A DNA stretch of 64,000 bases from NCBI GenBank assembly GCA_009193035.1, contig SWDT01000142.1:1-64000 (forward strand). The letters run 5' to 3'. A program made the translations under genes and the position numbers. Under the pieces are notes generated by a model. That model searched no databases and was not told the DNA's origin. It saw only the letters and a list, made by a program, of their open reading frames with translations. The stretch comes from Halicephalobus mephisto. Lineage: Eukaryota; Nematoda; Chromadorea; Rhabditida; Panagrolaimidae. This document shows positions 34,659 to 45,471 of the stretch, one piece after another (the stretch's first letter is position 1; the number at the start of each line of letters is the position of its first letter).

Positions 34659-37600
34659 TTAGTTTTAGTGTCAGTAGGAAGGCAATTCCTCAGATTGTAA
34701 GGGATCCTTGCTTCTAATACACCTGTATAAAACCAACAATAGAACAAGCAAACCCAAACAGGAAAATAATAATAGCGAAGCAGGATTTTCCGTTTAGGGA
34801 TTTCATAAAAGATGAAGAAAATAGAGTTGTTTGATATATAGACGATGTTTAGAATTTAAAAAAGTAGTAAAAAAGTAATAACAAACTTTTTTTCGGCTAT
34901 AATAAAAAGTTGAAAATCGGAGTTTTCTGTTCCGAGATTTCATAAGAGATGAAAAAATAAAACTGATATATGAATAACGTCTAGAATTTAAAAAATAGTA
35001 ATAACAAACTTTTTTCGGCTATAATAAAAAGTTGAAAATCGGAGTTTTCTGTTTCGAGATTTCATAAGAGATGAGAAAATAGAGTTGTTTGATATATGAA
35101 TAATGTCTAGAATTTAAAAAATAGTAATTTAACTAGTACATAGTTATTTTTGACTACAGTAATGCAACTGATTGATAATCAGGGTTTTTCGCTCTGGAAC
35201 CACATGAGAGATAAAGAGATAGGACTGGTTAATATGTGAACAATAACGCCTGAAAATAATGAAAAAGTAATTAATACAGAAATTTCTCCCAAATACAGTA
35301 ATGCAACTAATTGATAATCAGGGTTTTTCGCTTCGGGATTGTGCTGTTTGAATTAGTTGTATTTTGGTAAAATTGATTTTTTTAAATTACTTATTTCGGA
35401 TTTTCAGAGTTGTTCCGGATCTGGAACTTGAGGGATTATTCAAACGTCATTTTACGAAAGTGGAATTCTTCACAGGTACGGTAATGGACAGCATAGATCT
35501 CTCGAGAGTGAAAGTGGACGAAGCTGATGCTTGTCTGGTCCTGGCAAATAAGTACAGTTCGGATCCAGATGCAGAAGATGCGGCTAACATAATGAGAGTC
35601 ATTTCGATCAAAAATTATTCATCAGATATTCGGGTTATTGTACAACTTATGCAATACCATAATAAGGCATATTTGTTGAATATTCCTAGTTGGGATTGGA
35701 GAAGAGGTGATGACGTCATTTGTCTAGCTGAATTGAAACTTGGTTTTATTGCTCAAAGTTGTCTAGCTCCTGGATTTTCTACAATGATGGCAAATTTATT
35801 CGCAATGAGATCCTTTAAAACAGTAAGTTTATCAATGTCAATATTACTGTATTGTCCACGTTATTAGTGAAAGTCCATTTCAAAACAATTTTAGTCAATT
35901 TAAAAATCTTTTCGATCGATTTTAAAACAATTGGAATTGATTTCGAAATATTTTTGATAATTTTCGAATTATTTTTGATCGATTTTGAAATAATTGGAAT
36001 TGATTTTGTAATATTTTCGATCAATTTCGAAATATTCTGAATTGATTTCGAAATATTTTTGACAATTTTCGAATAATTTTTGATCGATTTTGAAATAATT
36101 GGAATTGATTTTGTAATATTTTTGATAATTTTCAAATTATTTTTGATCAATTTCGAATTGTTCTGAATTGATTTCGAAATTTTGGAAAAATGCAACAACT
36201 TTGTTCCTATGTGATTGTTTTTTAGTCTCCACATACACCAGAATGGCTGAATGAGTACCTGAGAGGAGCAGGAATGGAAATGTACACTGAAACCCTCTCT
36301 CATTCATGTGTAGGATTGACTTTCCCGGAGGCATCGGAGTAAGTTACGGATAATCCTTTGTTTTGCGTCCTGCGTCCAAAATGAAGTTAATTTTAATTAG
36401 AAATTTTGAAAAATAATTTTTTAGTCAAAACATACTCCAGATTGGCTTAGTTTATATCTTTGTGGAGCTGGAATGGAAATGTACACGGACACATTGTCAC
36501 ATAGTTTCGTTGGCATGACATTTCCTGCTGCTTCCGAGTAAGATATGCGTGATTTTTTCAGAATATGAGTGATCTTTATTAAAATTAATAATTATAATCT
36601 AAAAATTAATGATTTTTTTAGAAAATGAGTGATTTTTATTAAAATTAAAAATTATAATTTAAAAATTAATAATTTTTATTAAAATTAATAACTATAATCT
36701 AAAAATTAATAATTATAATCTAAAAATTAATAATTTTTTTAGAAAATTAATGATTTTTATTAAAATTAATAACTATAATCTAAAAATTAATAATTTTTTT
36801 AGAAAATTAATAATTTTTATTAAAATTAAAAATTATAATCTAAAAATTAATGATTTTATTTTAGAAAATTAATAATTTTGTTTTACAAATTTTTAAATTC
36901 ATTGGAATTGAGTGATTTTTATTTTTAGAAATATTTAACTTTTTGATTTTTTTAAATTTTAAAATTTATTAAAATTTGAATAATTTTTTTCAAATATGAG
37001 TGATTTAATTTAATAACTTTTTTTACAAAAACTAATTTCATCTGCGTTAATAATACCTTCTAGTTGCATTTTGGATGCTTTTTTAAATTTAATTTTTAAA
37101 TAAAAATAAAATTTTCAGACTTTTGTTTACGAGATTGGGGTTGTTGTTGTTGGCGATTGAGTTGAAGGATGACGAAAAAAAAGAATGTAATGTTGCTATT
37201 AATCCAGGTCCAAATACGATAATTCAACCCCAAACACAGGGATTTTTCATAGCTCAATCTGCAGACGAGGTCAAGAGGGCATTTTACTGGTGTAAACAAT
37301 GTCATGAAGACATAGTTGATGTTTCATTGATCAAAAAATGTAAATGCAAAAATTTGTCATTATTCAGAAAAGGAGGAAAACAAGTCCAATTACTGAAAAG
37401 AAGTGCTGCTGCACTACAAAGTGGATTGGGACAAAAAGCTTCCATTTTAAATCTAGCTTCTAATAATGGATATGTTGGACGAACTGATCCTGATATAATG
37501 TGAGTTTAAATTTTGTGTGTTTTCCTTTGGTAGTGTAGTAGTAGGAATCTGGAACTACCATTGAAGAGACCCAAGTTCGATTCCTGGCCGGAGAATGATA

Positions 37601-40600
37601 ATTTGTTAAATCAACCTTTTTCAATGGTGCAGTGGTAGAAATCCATGACTATCACTGAAAAGACCCAAGTTCGGTTCCTAATCTCAATTTAAAATGAATT
37701 CTAGCGTGAAATTAGCTCTTTAACGTGTATTTTACGTATTTTTTTAGAAATATTCCGAGTCAAAAGGCGACAGTGATTAACTTTGATCCTAGATCCGTCG
37801 ACATAACGAGGGAATTCGAACAACAAGATATGAAATACGACAGTACTGGAATGTTTCATTGGTGCCCTGGCAGAAGCATAGAAGAATGTATCCTGGACAG
37901 AAGCCAAGCTGCCATGACGGTTCTCAACGGACACGTGGTTGTGTGTCTGTTTGCGGACAAGGATAGTCCTCTGATAGGACTTAGAAATTTCATAATGCCC
38001 CTTAGGGCTTCGAATTTCCACTATCACGAACTAAAACATGTAGTTATTGTTGGTGATGTGGATTACTTAAAAAGAGAATGGAAAACGTTGCATAATTTAC
38101 CAAAAATTTCAATTTTAAATGTAAGTTTATATTTTAAAATTAATTTAAATAAAAATTTTAGGGCAATCCATTGTCTCGAGCCGATTTGAGAGCTGTCAAC
38201 ATTAATCTCTGTGACATGTGCGTTATTGTTTCTGCCAGAATCCCAAATCCTAACGAAGATCCAACTTTGGCGGACAAGGAAGCAATTTTGGCTTCATTGA
38301 ATGTGAAAGCTATGCAAGTAAGTTGATGATTATTTTATCTTATGTCATAAAAGAACAGAAAGGGATGTTGTTATGAAATTGTCTCAACGCGAATATCAGG
38401 GATATCATAAGAACTATAGAAACCTAAGTATTAATTTTGTGACAGTTGTTTCGTAATTATTATTCAAGAATCAAAGAACACGTGAAAATTACAGTAATCA
38501 GAATATTGATTTTATGTAACAATTTTTTCGTAATTGCTATTATGTAATCAGATAACACGTGAAAATTACAGTAATCTGAATATTGATTTTACGTAATAAT
38601 TGTTTCGTAATTATTATTATGAAATCAGAGAATACGTGAAAATTACAATAATCAGAATATTGATTTTACGTAAAAGTTTTTTCGTAATTATTACCATGAA
38701 ATCAAAGAACACGTGAAAATTACAGTAATCAGAATATTGATTTTACGTAACAGTTTTTTCGTAATTATTATCATGAAATCAGAGGTCTCGCTGAAGACGA
38801 ACTCTATCACTTGTATTATAGAATTTTACAATTTTCTAAAAATATATTTTTTATGAATTTTGAAATTCCGGAATTAGGGTTACGGGGTACACAGTCCTCT
38901 GTTTTTCAAATTCGACAGATATGTGTCGAAATGTTCGTAAATCTCCGAAAAATCCCATTTTTGATCACAGTAATCTCCTCTAAGAAGGATTATTTGCAGT
39001 TGGAATTGTGTAAAAATTAATTTCATATATGAATTTCAGTTTGACGACACCCTTGGATTCGGTATGACGAGATCGAACATGGGCGGAATTTCGCCTTTGG
39101 GAAGTCCCATTTCTGTTCAAAGAAGAGGGGCCAGAAGTGGAACCAATGTTCCGATGATAACTGAACTCGTAAATGACTCCAATGTACAGTTCCTGGATCA
39201 GGACGACGACGACGATCCAGATACAGAATTGTATCTAACTCAACCATTTGCTTGTGGCACTGCTTTCGCGATTTCTGTTTTGGACTCTTTGATGAGTACG
39301 GTAAGTATAGAATTTTAAATAATTTTATAAAAAAATCAAAAATTAAATTTCTACGAAATGGTCTCAACGCGAAATTCCGAATTTTTCCACTCGAGACCAA
39401 AGAATTCGAAATTTAGTTTTTGATTGATTTTTAAAAATCTAATCATTTTGAAAATAAAAAAAATTAAATTTCTACGAAATGATCTCAACGCGAAATTTCG
39501 AATTTTTCCACTTGAGATCAAAAAGTTTGAAATTTATTTTTTGATTGATTTTTAAAAATCTAATCATTTTGAAAATAAAAAAAATTAAATTTTCTACGAA
39601 ATGGTCTCAACGCGAAATTCCGAATTTTTCCACTCGAGACCATAGAATTCGAAATTTAGTTTTTGATTGATTTTTAAAAATCTAATCATTTTGAAAATAA
39701 AAAAAATTAAATTTCTACGAAATGATCTCAATATAAAATTCCGAATTTTTCCACTCGAGATCAAAAAGTTTAAAATTTAGTTTTTACTTTTTATAAATTT
39801 TCAAAAATTTCAGACTTATTTTAACGATTCTGCTTTGACGTTGATTAGAACCCTAGTCACCGGTGGAGCTACCCCTGAATTGGAATTGATTCTGGCTGAA
39901 GGAGCAGGACTTAGAGGAGGCTACAGTACTCCGGAAACCCTTGCAAACAGGGATCGTTGCAGAATTTCACAAATTTCGCTTCAGGACCAACCTTATGAAG
40001 GAATTGTGGTAAAAAAAATTAATTTTAAAAAAAATTTAAAGTGATTTTTAGACGGGATCCACTTATGGCGAAATGTTCAGCATGGCCTTGAAGAAATACG
40101 GTCAACTATGTATTGGACTTTACAGACTTCACGATCAAGCTTCTCCTGAATCCAACAAACGCTATGTAATCACGAATCCTCCGGCCGAATTGAGACTTCT
40201 TTCCAGTGACAGTGTAAGGTTTTAAAATTACTTTTTATTTATTTTTAAAATTTATTTTTATTTTTAAAATTACTTTTTATTTATTTTTATATTTTTTATT
40301 TTTAAAATTACTCTTTATTTATTTTTAAAATTTATTTTTATTTAATTTTAAAGATTTATTTTAATTTTTAAAAATTATTTTTATTTAATTTTAAAATTAT
40401 TTTTTATTTTTAAAATTTATTTTTATTTTTAAAATTTATTTTTATTTAATTTTAAAATTATTTTTTATTTATTTTTATTCTAAAAATTATTTTTTATTTT
40501 AAAATTACTCTTTATTTATTTTTAAAAGTTATTTTTATTTAATTTTAAAATTATTTTTTATTTTAAAATGACTCTTTATTTAATTTTAAACATTTATTTT

Positions 40601-40755
40601 AATTTTTAAAAATTATTTTTTATTTTATTTTTAAATTTTTTTTTGTTTTTTAAAATTTATTTTGGGGTTTTTAATGTTTAATTTTTCAGGTTTATGTACT
40701 GGAACAGTTTGATCCAGGTCTGGAATACGAACCGATGGACAGGATGGCTCCATAA
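31902..40755 (+). CDS. slo-1: Large-conductance Ca2+- and voltage-activated K+ channel (BK, SLO-1)
   Basis: Exons: 31902..32074, 33049..34137, 35408..35822, one of 36226..36338 or 36425..36537, 37119..37499, 37748..38120, 38162..38317, 39040..39300, 39814..40008, 40052..40213, 40690..40755. They give 1127 aa with either alternative exon. BK channels repolarise neurons and muscle and dampen transmitter release. Seen: the S0 segment after [13 protein letters not shown], the S4 segment RFLRALRL, the pore filter TVGYGD at about residues 328-333, the RCK1 start [14 protein letters not shown], and in RCK2 the calcium bowl [12 protein letters not shown] (39200-39235). The predicted protein follows worm SLO-1 closely from end to end. 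I start at MGDHYHS because an upstream in-frame codon is not ATG. Introns hold many tandem repeats; a poly(A) signal follows at 40902. Confidence 0.97.
32480..33020. repeat. AT-rich tandem repeats in slo-1 intron 1
   Basis: AATTTTTAATATTTAAATTT-type units at 32480-32720 are followed by three ~72-bp units of AATTTTATAAAAAAAATTTA and AGAAATTTTCAAAATTGA at 32860-33045. The last unit runs into the acceptor of exon 2. Confidence 0.6.
34616..34661. repeat. (TTTA)n microsatellite
   Basis: Eleven uninterrupted TTTA units in slo-1 intron 2. Confidence 0.95.
34790..35340. repeat. Tandem repeats in slo-1 intron 2
   Basis: Three ~125-bp units contain CGGCTATAATAAAAAGTTG, GGAGTTTTCTGTT and TTTCATAAGAGATGA; two shorter units carry AATGCAACTAATTGATAATC with AGGGTTTTTCGCT. 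Confidence 0.7.
35870..36185. repeat. Tandem repeats upstream of the first alternative slo-1 exon
   Basis: Units of about 65 bp read TTTTTGATCGATTTTGAAAT and AATTGGAATTGATTTTGTAA; about five copies end 40 bp before the acceptor of the alternative exon at 36226. Confidence 0.7.
36226..36338 (+). other. slo-1: slo-1 mutually exclusive exon, version A
   Basis: 113 bp, phase 0 in and phase 2 out, with TTTAG acceptor and GTAAGT donor. It codes [19 protein letters not shown] and [19 protein letters not shown]. The reading frame continues into exon 37119 only if this exon or version B is used, not both. Confidence 0.85.
36425..36537 (+). other. slo-1: slo-1 mutually exclusive exon, version B
   Basis: Also exactly 113 bp with the same phases. 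It codes [19 protein letters not shown] and [19 protein letters not shown], closer to the common worm SLO-1 sequence. Using both exons would shift the frame, so they must be alternatives. Confidence 0.88.
36545..37100. repeat. AT-rich tandem array in slo-1 intron after the alternative exons
   Basis: Units of AATCTAAAAATTAATAATTT with TTTTAGAAAATTAATGATTT, period about 55 bp, fill much of this intron. Confidence 0.6.
37523..37690 (+). repeat. Two tRNA-derived repeats in slo-1 intron
   Basis: Copies at 37523-37592 and 37617-37690 each carry an A-box-like TAGTGTAGTAG or TGGTGCAGTGG and a B-box-like AAGTTCGATTCC or AAGTTCGGTTCC at tRNA spacing. The stems are degenerate. They are on the gene strand. 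Confidence 0.6.
38440..38790. repeat. Tandem array of ~78-bp units in slo-1 intron
   Basis: Four to five units contain ACGTGAAAATTACAGTAATC, AGAATATTGATTTTACGTAA and TTTTTCGTAATTATTA. Confidence 0.8.
39345..39800. repeat. Tandem array of ~122-bp units (AAATGGTCTCAACGCGAAATT family)
   Basis: Four units run CTACGAAATGGTCTCAACGC, CCACTCGAGACCAAA and GATTGATTTTTAAAAATCTA. Single copies of the first block occur across the window. Confidence 0.85.
40215..40680. repeat. ATTTTATTTTTATTT low-complexity array in last slo-1 intron
   Basis: Nearly all A and T, with ATTTTTAAAATTACTTTTTA blocks repeated; nothing else is seen. Confidence 0.7.
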
Positions 40756-40901
40756 AACGACACATGTATCCATAATCTACAGTAATATCTTTTTTCACAC
40801 ATCTTCATTCATCTCCAAACGAAAATCTCATGACCAAAAAAGTGCCCATTTTAATTAAATTTTATCCAAAAATATGCAAATTTATAAACTAGGATAGGCA
40901 A

Positions 40902-40907
40902 AATAAA
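40902..40907 (+). terminator. slo-1 polyadenylation signal
   Basis: AATAAA lies 147 bp after the slo-1 stop codon and about 95 bp before the stop of the convergent sfrp gene, so both 3'UTRs share this short gap. Confidence 0.6.
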
Positions 40908-41001
40908 AAATTTAAAAAATCCCGTTATTTTTTATTTTTCATTAAATTTGAATGTTAAATGACGGTTCTACAACGAATTTATTTTTTGTTTTTTGCGGAT
41001 T

Positions 41002-43856
41002 TCAATGATGAACTGTTCTTTTGTAACTTTGTTTAAGCACGGATTCTCGGATTTCTCGACCTAATGTGACACAGTTGACAGTCCGGAACCTGCGGATAGC
41101 ATTTTTGAAAATCTAAAAAAATTCAAATATAAAAAAAATTAAAATTAAAAATTATTAAAAAAAATTAAAAATTATTAAAAAAAATTAAAAATTATTAAAA
41201 AAAATTAAAAATTATTTAAAAAATTAAAATCTAAAAAAATTCAAATATAAAAAAAATTAAAATTATTTAAAAAATTAAAAATTATTTTAGAAAAAAGTAA
41301 AATTATTTTTAAAAAACATTGAAAATAAATTTTGAAAATTACTAAAAAGTTTAGAAGTATAAAAAGTTAGAAATTATAAAAAATTAAAAAATTATAAAAA
41401 TTTTAAAAAATCATAAAATTATATAAAAATCTTTAAAAAAGTTAAAATTATAAAGATTATAAAAAATTAAAAAATTATAAAGATTTTTAAAAACTTAAAA
41501 ATTAATTTACTTTTTCTTGTTTCCATGGTAGAATCAGTTTTGCGACAGTTTCGTCATCGGTTGTATCATTGGCCATAACCAGGAAATTTCCTTTCGTGAT
41601 AGGACAAGGACAGCCGTTTTCTCCGATATCGGTGATTTTGATGATTTTTTTGTGGTAATCTTTGGAATTACCACCTTTGAAAATTTTCGATTTTTTAATC
41701 ATCACATGAGTGCCGTTCAATGGTCGTAATCTGGCTCGAAGAACTAAAATTATTTTAAATTTAAAAAAATTAAAATTATTTCAAATTTAAAAAATTAGAA
41801 TAATTTGAAATTAAAAAAATTAAAATTATTTCAAATTTAAAAAATTAGAAAGCTAAAAAATAAAATTATTTTAAAATAAAAAAAAACAAGTTAAAATTTA
41901 AAAAATTAAAAATATTTGAAAATTATAGACATTTAATTTTTTTTAAATAAGAAACTTAAAATTTTCGAAAATTAAGAAATTTAGGATTTTTGGAAATCAA
42001 AAAATTCAAACCTTTTAAAAATCAAGAAATTTAAAATTTTCGAAAATTAAGAAATTCAAAATTATTTTAAAATCAAGAAATTCAAAATTTTTGGAAATTA
42101 AGAAATTTAAAATTTTCGAAAAATAAGAAATTTAGGATTTTCGAAAATTAAGAAATTCAAAATTATTTTAAAATCAAGAAATTTAATATTTTTTAAATTA
42201 AGAAATTTAATATCCGATCCGACCTAGGGTTTGACATTGGAACCCGGAATTTGACCGAACAGAAGCAAATGGTCAAAAATCGATAATTCTCACCTATGGA
42301 AGATCGGCAAAAATTGTCCAAAATATTTTCGAAAGTAGAAGCTTGAGAGCAACTTTTACAAACAGATTGTCTTCCAGATGAAGTTCCAGAATGTCCAGGA
42401 AATGGTTTAATACACATATCATTATTTTCAAAACGATCACATCGAAGCATATCTGGCCATGGAAATCCGTATTGTTGCATTCGATTTTCGCAATTTTGTT
42501 GGACTTCTTCGCAAAGGGATCTGCATGGCTTGATCGGTTTGTCGATGTTCGGCAAACAAATAGGGGCAAAAAGAGAACACAAAAATAATTGAGTATTCGG
42601 ATTACAGTGGAGTTGGACCAAACTTTGCCAAGCCGTGCTTTGGTCGATGACTTCGTCGATGGTTTCGTGATCCAGCAAGTTCGGCAGTCTCATAGTGTTA
42701 TACTGTAGAAAAAATTAAAATTAAACTTTTTCATATTCATTGTCTGGAGGGTTTGTGGTCTTTTAAGACAACTATTTTTATGATGTTATACGGTAGAAAA
42801 AATTAAAATTAAAAATCTTCATGTTTATTGCCTGAGGGTATATATCCCCTGAGGGCATGTATCACCTGAGAAGCTTTTAGTCTTTTAAGACAACTACTTT
42901 TATGATGTTATACGGTAGAAAAAATTAAGATTAAAAATCTTCATGTTTATTGCCTGAGGGTATATATCCCCTGAGGGCATGTATCACCTGAGAAATTTTT
43001 AGTCTGTTAAGATACTCATCCTTAAAGTGTTCTATCCCTTGAGACATTTACTCCCTGAGGTTTTTGATCTTTTAATATATATCCCCTCAGGCAATTGTGG
43101 TCATTTGGGTGTTTTGTTCTTGATTTCTTGAATTTTTTAAACCATTTTTCGTAACTCAAGATACTAAACGGAACTAGATGGAAAAAAGTACGTGGAAATT
43201 TAAAAATTTTTAAAGACATTTGGTTTCCGATTTCACAATACTGATTTTATTTTTTATTTTTCATATCGATAGTTTTGGTAGCCAGATTAACCTAATATGG
43301 TAATCAAGATAAAAAAAATAATCTAAAGAAATTTCGAAATTAGGAACCAAATGCCCTGAGGGGGTGGAATTCTAATAATATAATTTCTTAATTTCTGGAT
43401 CAGTTTTTTGATCTTTATTAGTATATTAAAAATCATTGAAATTGATCCAAAAAAATTTCAATTTTTTTAAATTTTAAAAAAGTGAAAATCAGGTGCCCTG
43501 AGGAGTGGAATTCTGATAATATAATTTCTTAATTTCTGGATCAGTTTTTTGATCTTTATTACTATATTAGAAATCATTGAAATTAATCCAGAAAAATTTC
43601 AATTTTTTAAATTTTAAAAGAGTGAAAATAAGATGCCCTGAGGGGGTGAAAATCCCCAAGGGGCACATGTTATATAATCCAGGACAATCCCTACCTGAAT
43701 ACCGTAACAGAGAGAAAGAGCCTTGGGGATTTCGACGCATTTACTAGAAGCGGGTCTGTCTGAATTCAAAATCGCCCAGGGATCGCTGAAGTAACTCTGC
43801 TGGGACGCCACCGGAGTAATCAACAATAATATTCCAAAAAATTTAAAATAAATCAT
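41002..43856 (-). CDS. sfrp-1: Secreted Frizzled-related protein (Wnt antagonist)
   Basis: Minus-strand exons 43856..43695, 42702..42294, 41743..41511 and 41112..41002 give 304 aa, all phases consistent. sFRPs are extracellular proteins that bind Wnt ligands and shape Wnt gradients. The signal peptide is MIYFKFFGILLLITPVAS. The Frizzled cysteine-rich domain follows (residues about 40-155), with CYGIQYNTMRLPN, FLCSLFAPIC and PCRSLCEEVQQNC. A netrin-like (NTR) domain makes up the rest, with CPCPITKGNFLVMA and the basic end FKNAIRRFRTVNC. There is no seven-pass membrane part, which separates it from Frizzled receptors. The 992-bp first intron is full of CCCTGAGGG repeats. The gene converges on slo-1. 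Confidence 0.93.
42740..43680. repeat. Tandem repeats with CCCTGAGGG motifs in sfrp intron 1
   Basis: Two ~130-bp units (TTATACGGTAGAAAAAATTA, TATATATCCCCTGAGGGCAT) at 42780-43010 are followed by two ~125-bp units (AAATGCCCTGAGGGGGTG, TGGATCAGTTTTTTGATCTT) at 43335-43650. Confidence 0.75.
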
Positions 43857-44129
43857 AGTGAGGATAATTGAAGATTAAGATAAATGAAAGGACTTGAAAA
43901 AGCAAAAATCGGAACACCAACTGTTGCTGTTTCAGTTTTGACGAAAAATATGAGTGATGGATGGAATTGCCGCCAATGGGAAAACGAAAAAGACGTTATG
44001 TTTGGCATGCGTCCCCCCGTTGCCCCTGGCCAGCACTGCCAGTTCAGAAATCTTCATCTTGAATTACTGTCGAAAGACTTAAGACGTTTTTTAATGTTCA
44101 CATTTGTTTATAATTGAAAAATAAACAAA

Positions 44130-44835
44130 ACTAAACAACTTTTTTCAAAAAATTATTTTTAAATTTTATAATTTTCGAAGAAATTAAAAAACATATAATT
44201 TCAAAATTTATAATTTTTAAAGAAAAATTACTTTTTAAATTTCATAATTTTTGTAAAAATTAAAAAACATATAATTTCAAAATTTGTAATTTTTAAAGAA
44301 AAATTATTTTTAAATTTTATAATTTTCGAAGAAATTAAAAAACATAATATTTCAAAATTTATAATTTTTAAAGAAAAGTTACTTTTTAAATTTCATAATT
44401 TTAAAAGAAATTAAAAAGCATATAATTTCAAAATTTGTAATTTTCAAAAATTTATTTATTAAATTTCATAATTTTTGAAAAAATTAAAAAACATAATTTC
44501 AAAATTTATAATTTTCAGGAAAAAATTTATTTATTAAATTTTATGATTTTTGAAAAAATTAAAAAACATATAATTTCAAAATTTATAATTTTCAAAAATC
44601 TACTTTTTAAATTTAATAATTTTCGAAGAAATTAAAAAGCATATAATTTCAAAATTTGTAATTTTAAAAAAAAAATTATTTCTTAAATTTCATAATTTTA
44701 AAAGAAATTTTAAAAAACATAATTTCAAAATTTGTAATTTTAAAAAAAAATTATTTCTTAAATTTCATAATTTTAAAAGAAATTTTAAAAAACATAATTT
44801 CAAAATTTATAATTTTCAGGAAAAAATTTTTTTAA
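44130..44835. repeat. AT-rich tandem array of ~90-bp units
   Basis: About eight copies of AAATTTCATAATTTTNGAAG, AAATTAAAAAACATATAATT and TCAAAATTTATAATTTTNA follow one another. Confidence 0.8.
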
Positions 44836-45139
44836 ATTTGAATAATAAAGATTTTTTTAAATTTAAATAATAAAAAAACTTTTTTTTGAAATTTAAATAT
44901 TAAAATTTTAGTTTTTTTTTTTAAAATTAATTAATTTTTTCTATTTTTGATTCTATATGAAATTTGTAATTTCGAAAATATCCAGATACGGTAACCAAGG
45001 CCTCTAGATGAGAAATAAGAAAATCCGAACATATTTCACCTGTTTGTGGTGATGAATATATCTGAAAAATCTAAAATTAATGGAATATTTAATAATTTTA
45101 AAATTGACATTTTTACCTGCGCAAAAATTTTTACATAAA

Positions 45140-45470
45140 TGCCAACGGCATTTTTAGTTCTAGAAAAATAAAAATTACCGGACTTTTCCGAAAAATAAAA
45201 ATTTTTGGACTTTTTTGGAAAATAAAAATTTTTGGACTTTTCTGAAAAATAAAAATTATTAGACTTTTTTGAAAAATTAAAATTATCAAACTTTTCTGAA
45301 AAATTAAAATTATCAGATTTTTTTGAAAAATTAAAATTATCAAACTTTTCTGAAAAATTAAAATTATCAGATTTTTTTGAAAAATTAAAATTTTTGGATT
45401 TTTTTGAAAAATAAAAATTATCGGACTTTTCTGAAAAATAAAAATTATCGGACTTTTCCGAAAACCGGAT
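45140..45470. repeat. Tandem array of ~27-bp units directly before the bHLH start
   Basis: About eleven copies of GACTTTTCTGAAAAATAAAA followed by ATTATC. The array keeps a frame open on the minus strand (FSKKSDNFNFSEK repeats), but that frame is a by-product of the repeat. The bHLH ATG follows the last unit within a few bases. Confidence 0.85.
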
Positions 45471-45471
45471 C

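Larger units (their letters stand above)
43857..45471. other. Intergenic region between sfrp-1 and the bHLH gene
   Basis: The two genes are divergent. A 77-codon plus-strand frame at 43884-44117 shows no family or splice support and I do not annotate it as a gene. The rest is taken up by two tandem arrays (44130-44835 and 45140-45470) and AT-rich filler. Confidence 0.5.

Noticed and set aside
35815..36303. 162-codon minus-strand repeat frame ([11 protein letters not shown])
   Set aside because: Tandem-repeat product antisense to slo-1 and its alternative exon.
38440..38790. CRISPR-like array
   Set aside because: Units are contiguous diverging tandem repeats in an intron of an animal gene, without unique spacers.
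43884..44117. 77-codon plus-strand frame upstream of sfrp-1
   Set aside because: No signal peptide, domain or splice evidence; it overlaps the likely sfrp 5' region and ends in AT-rich repeat.
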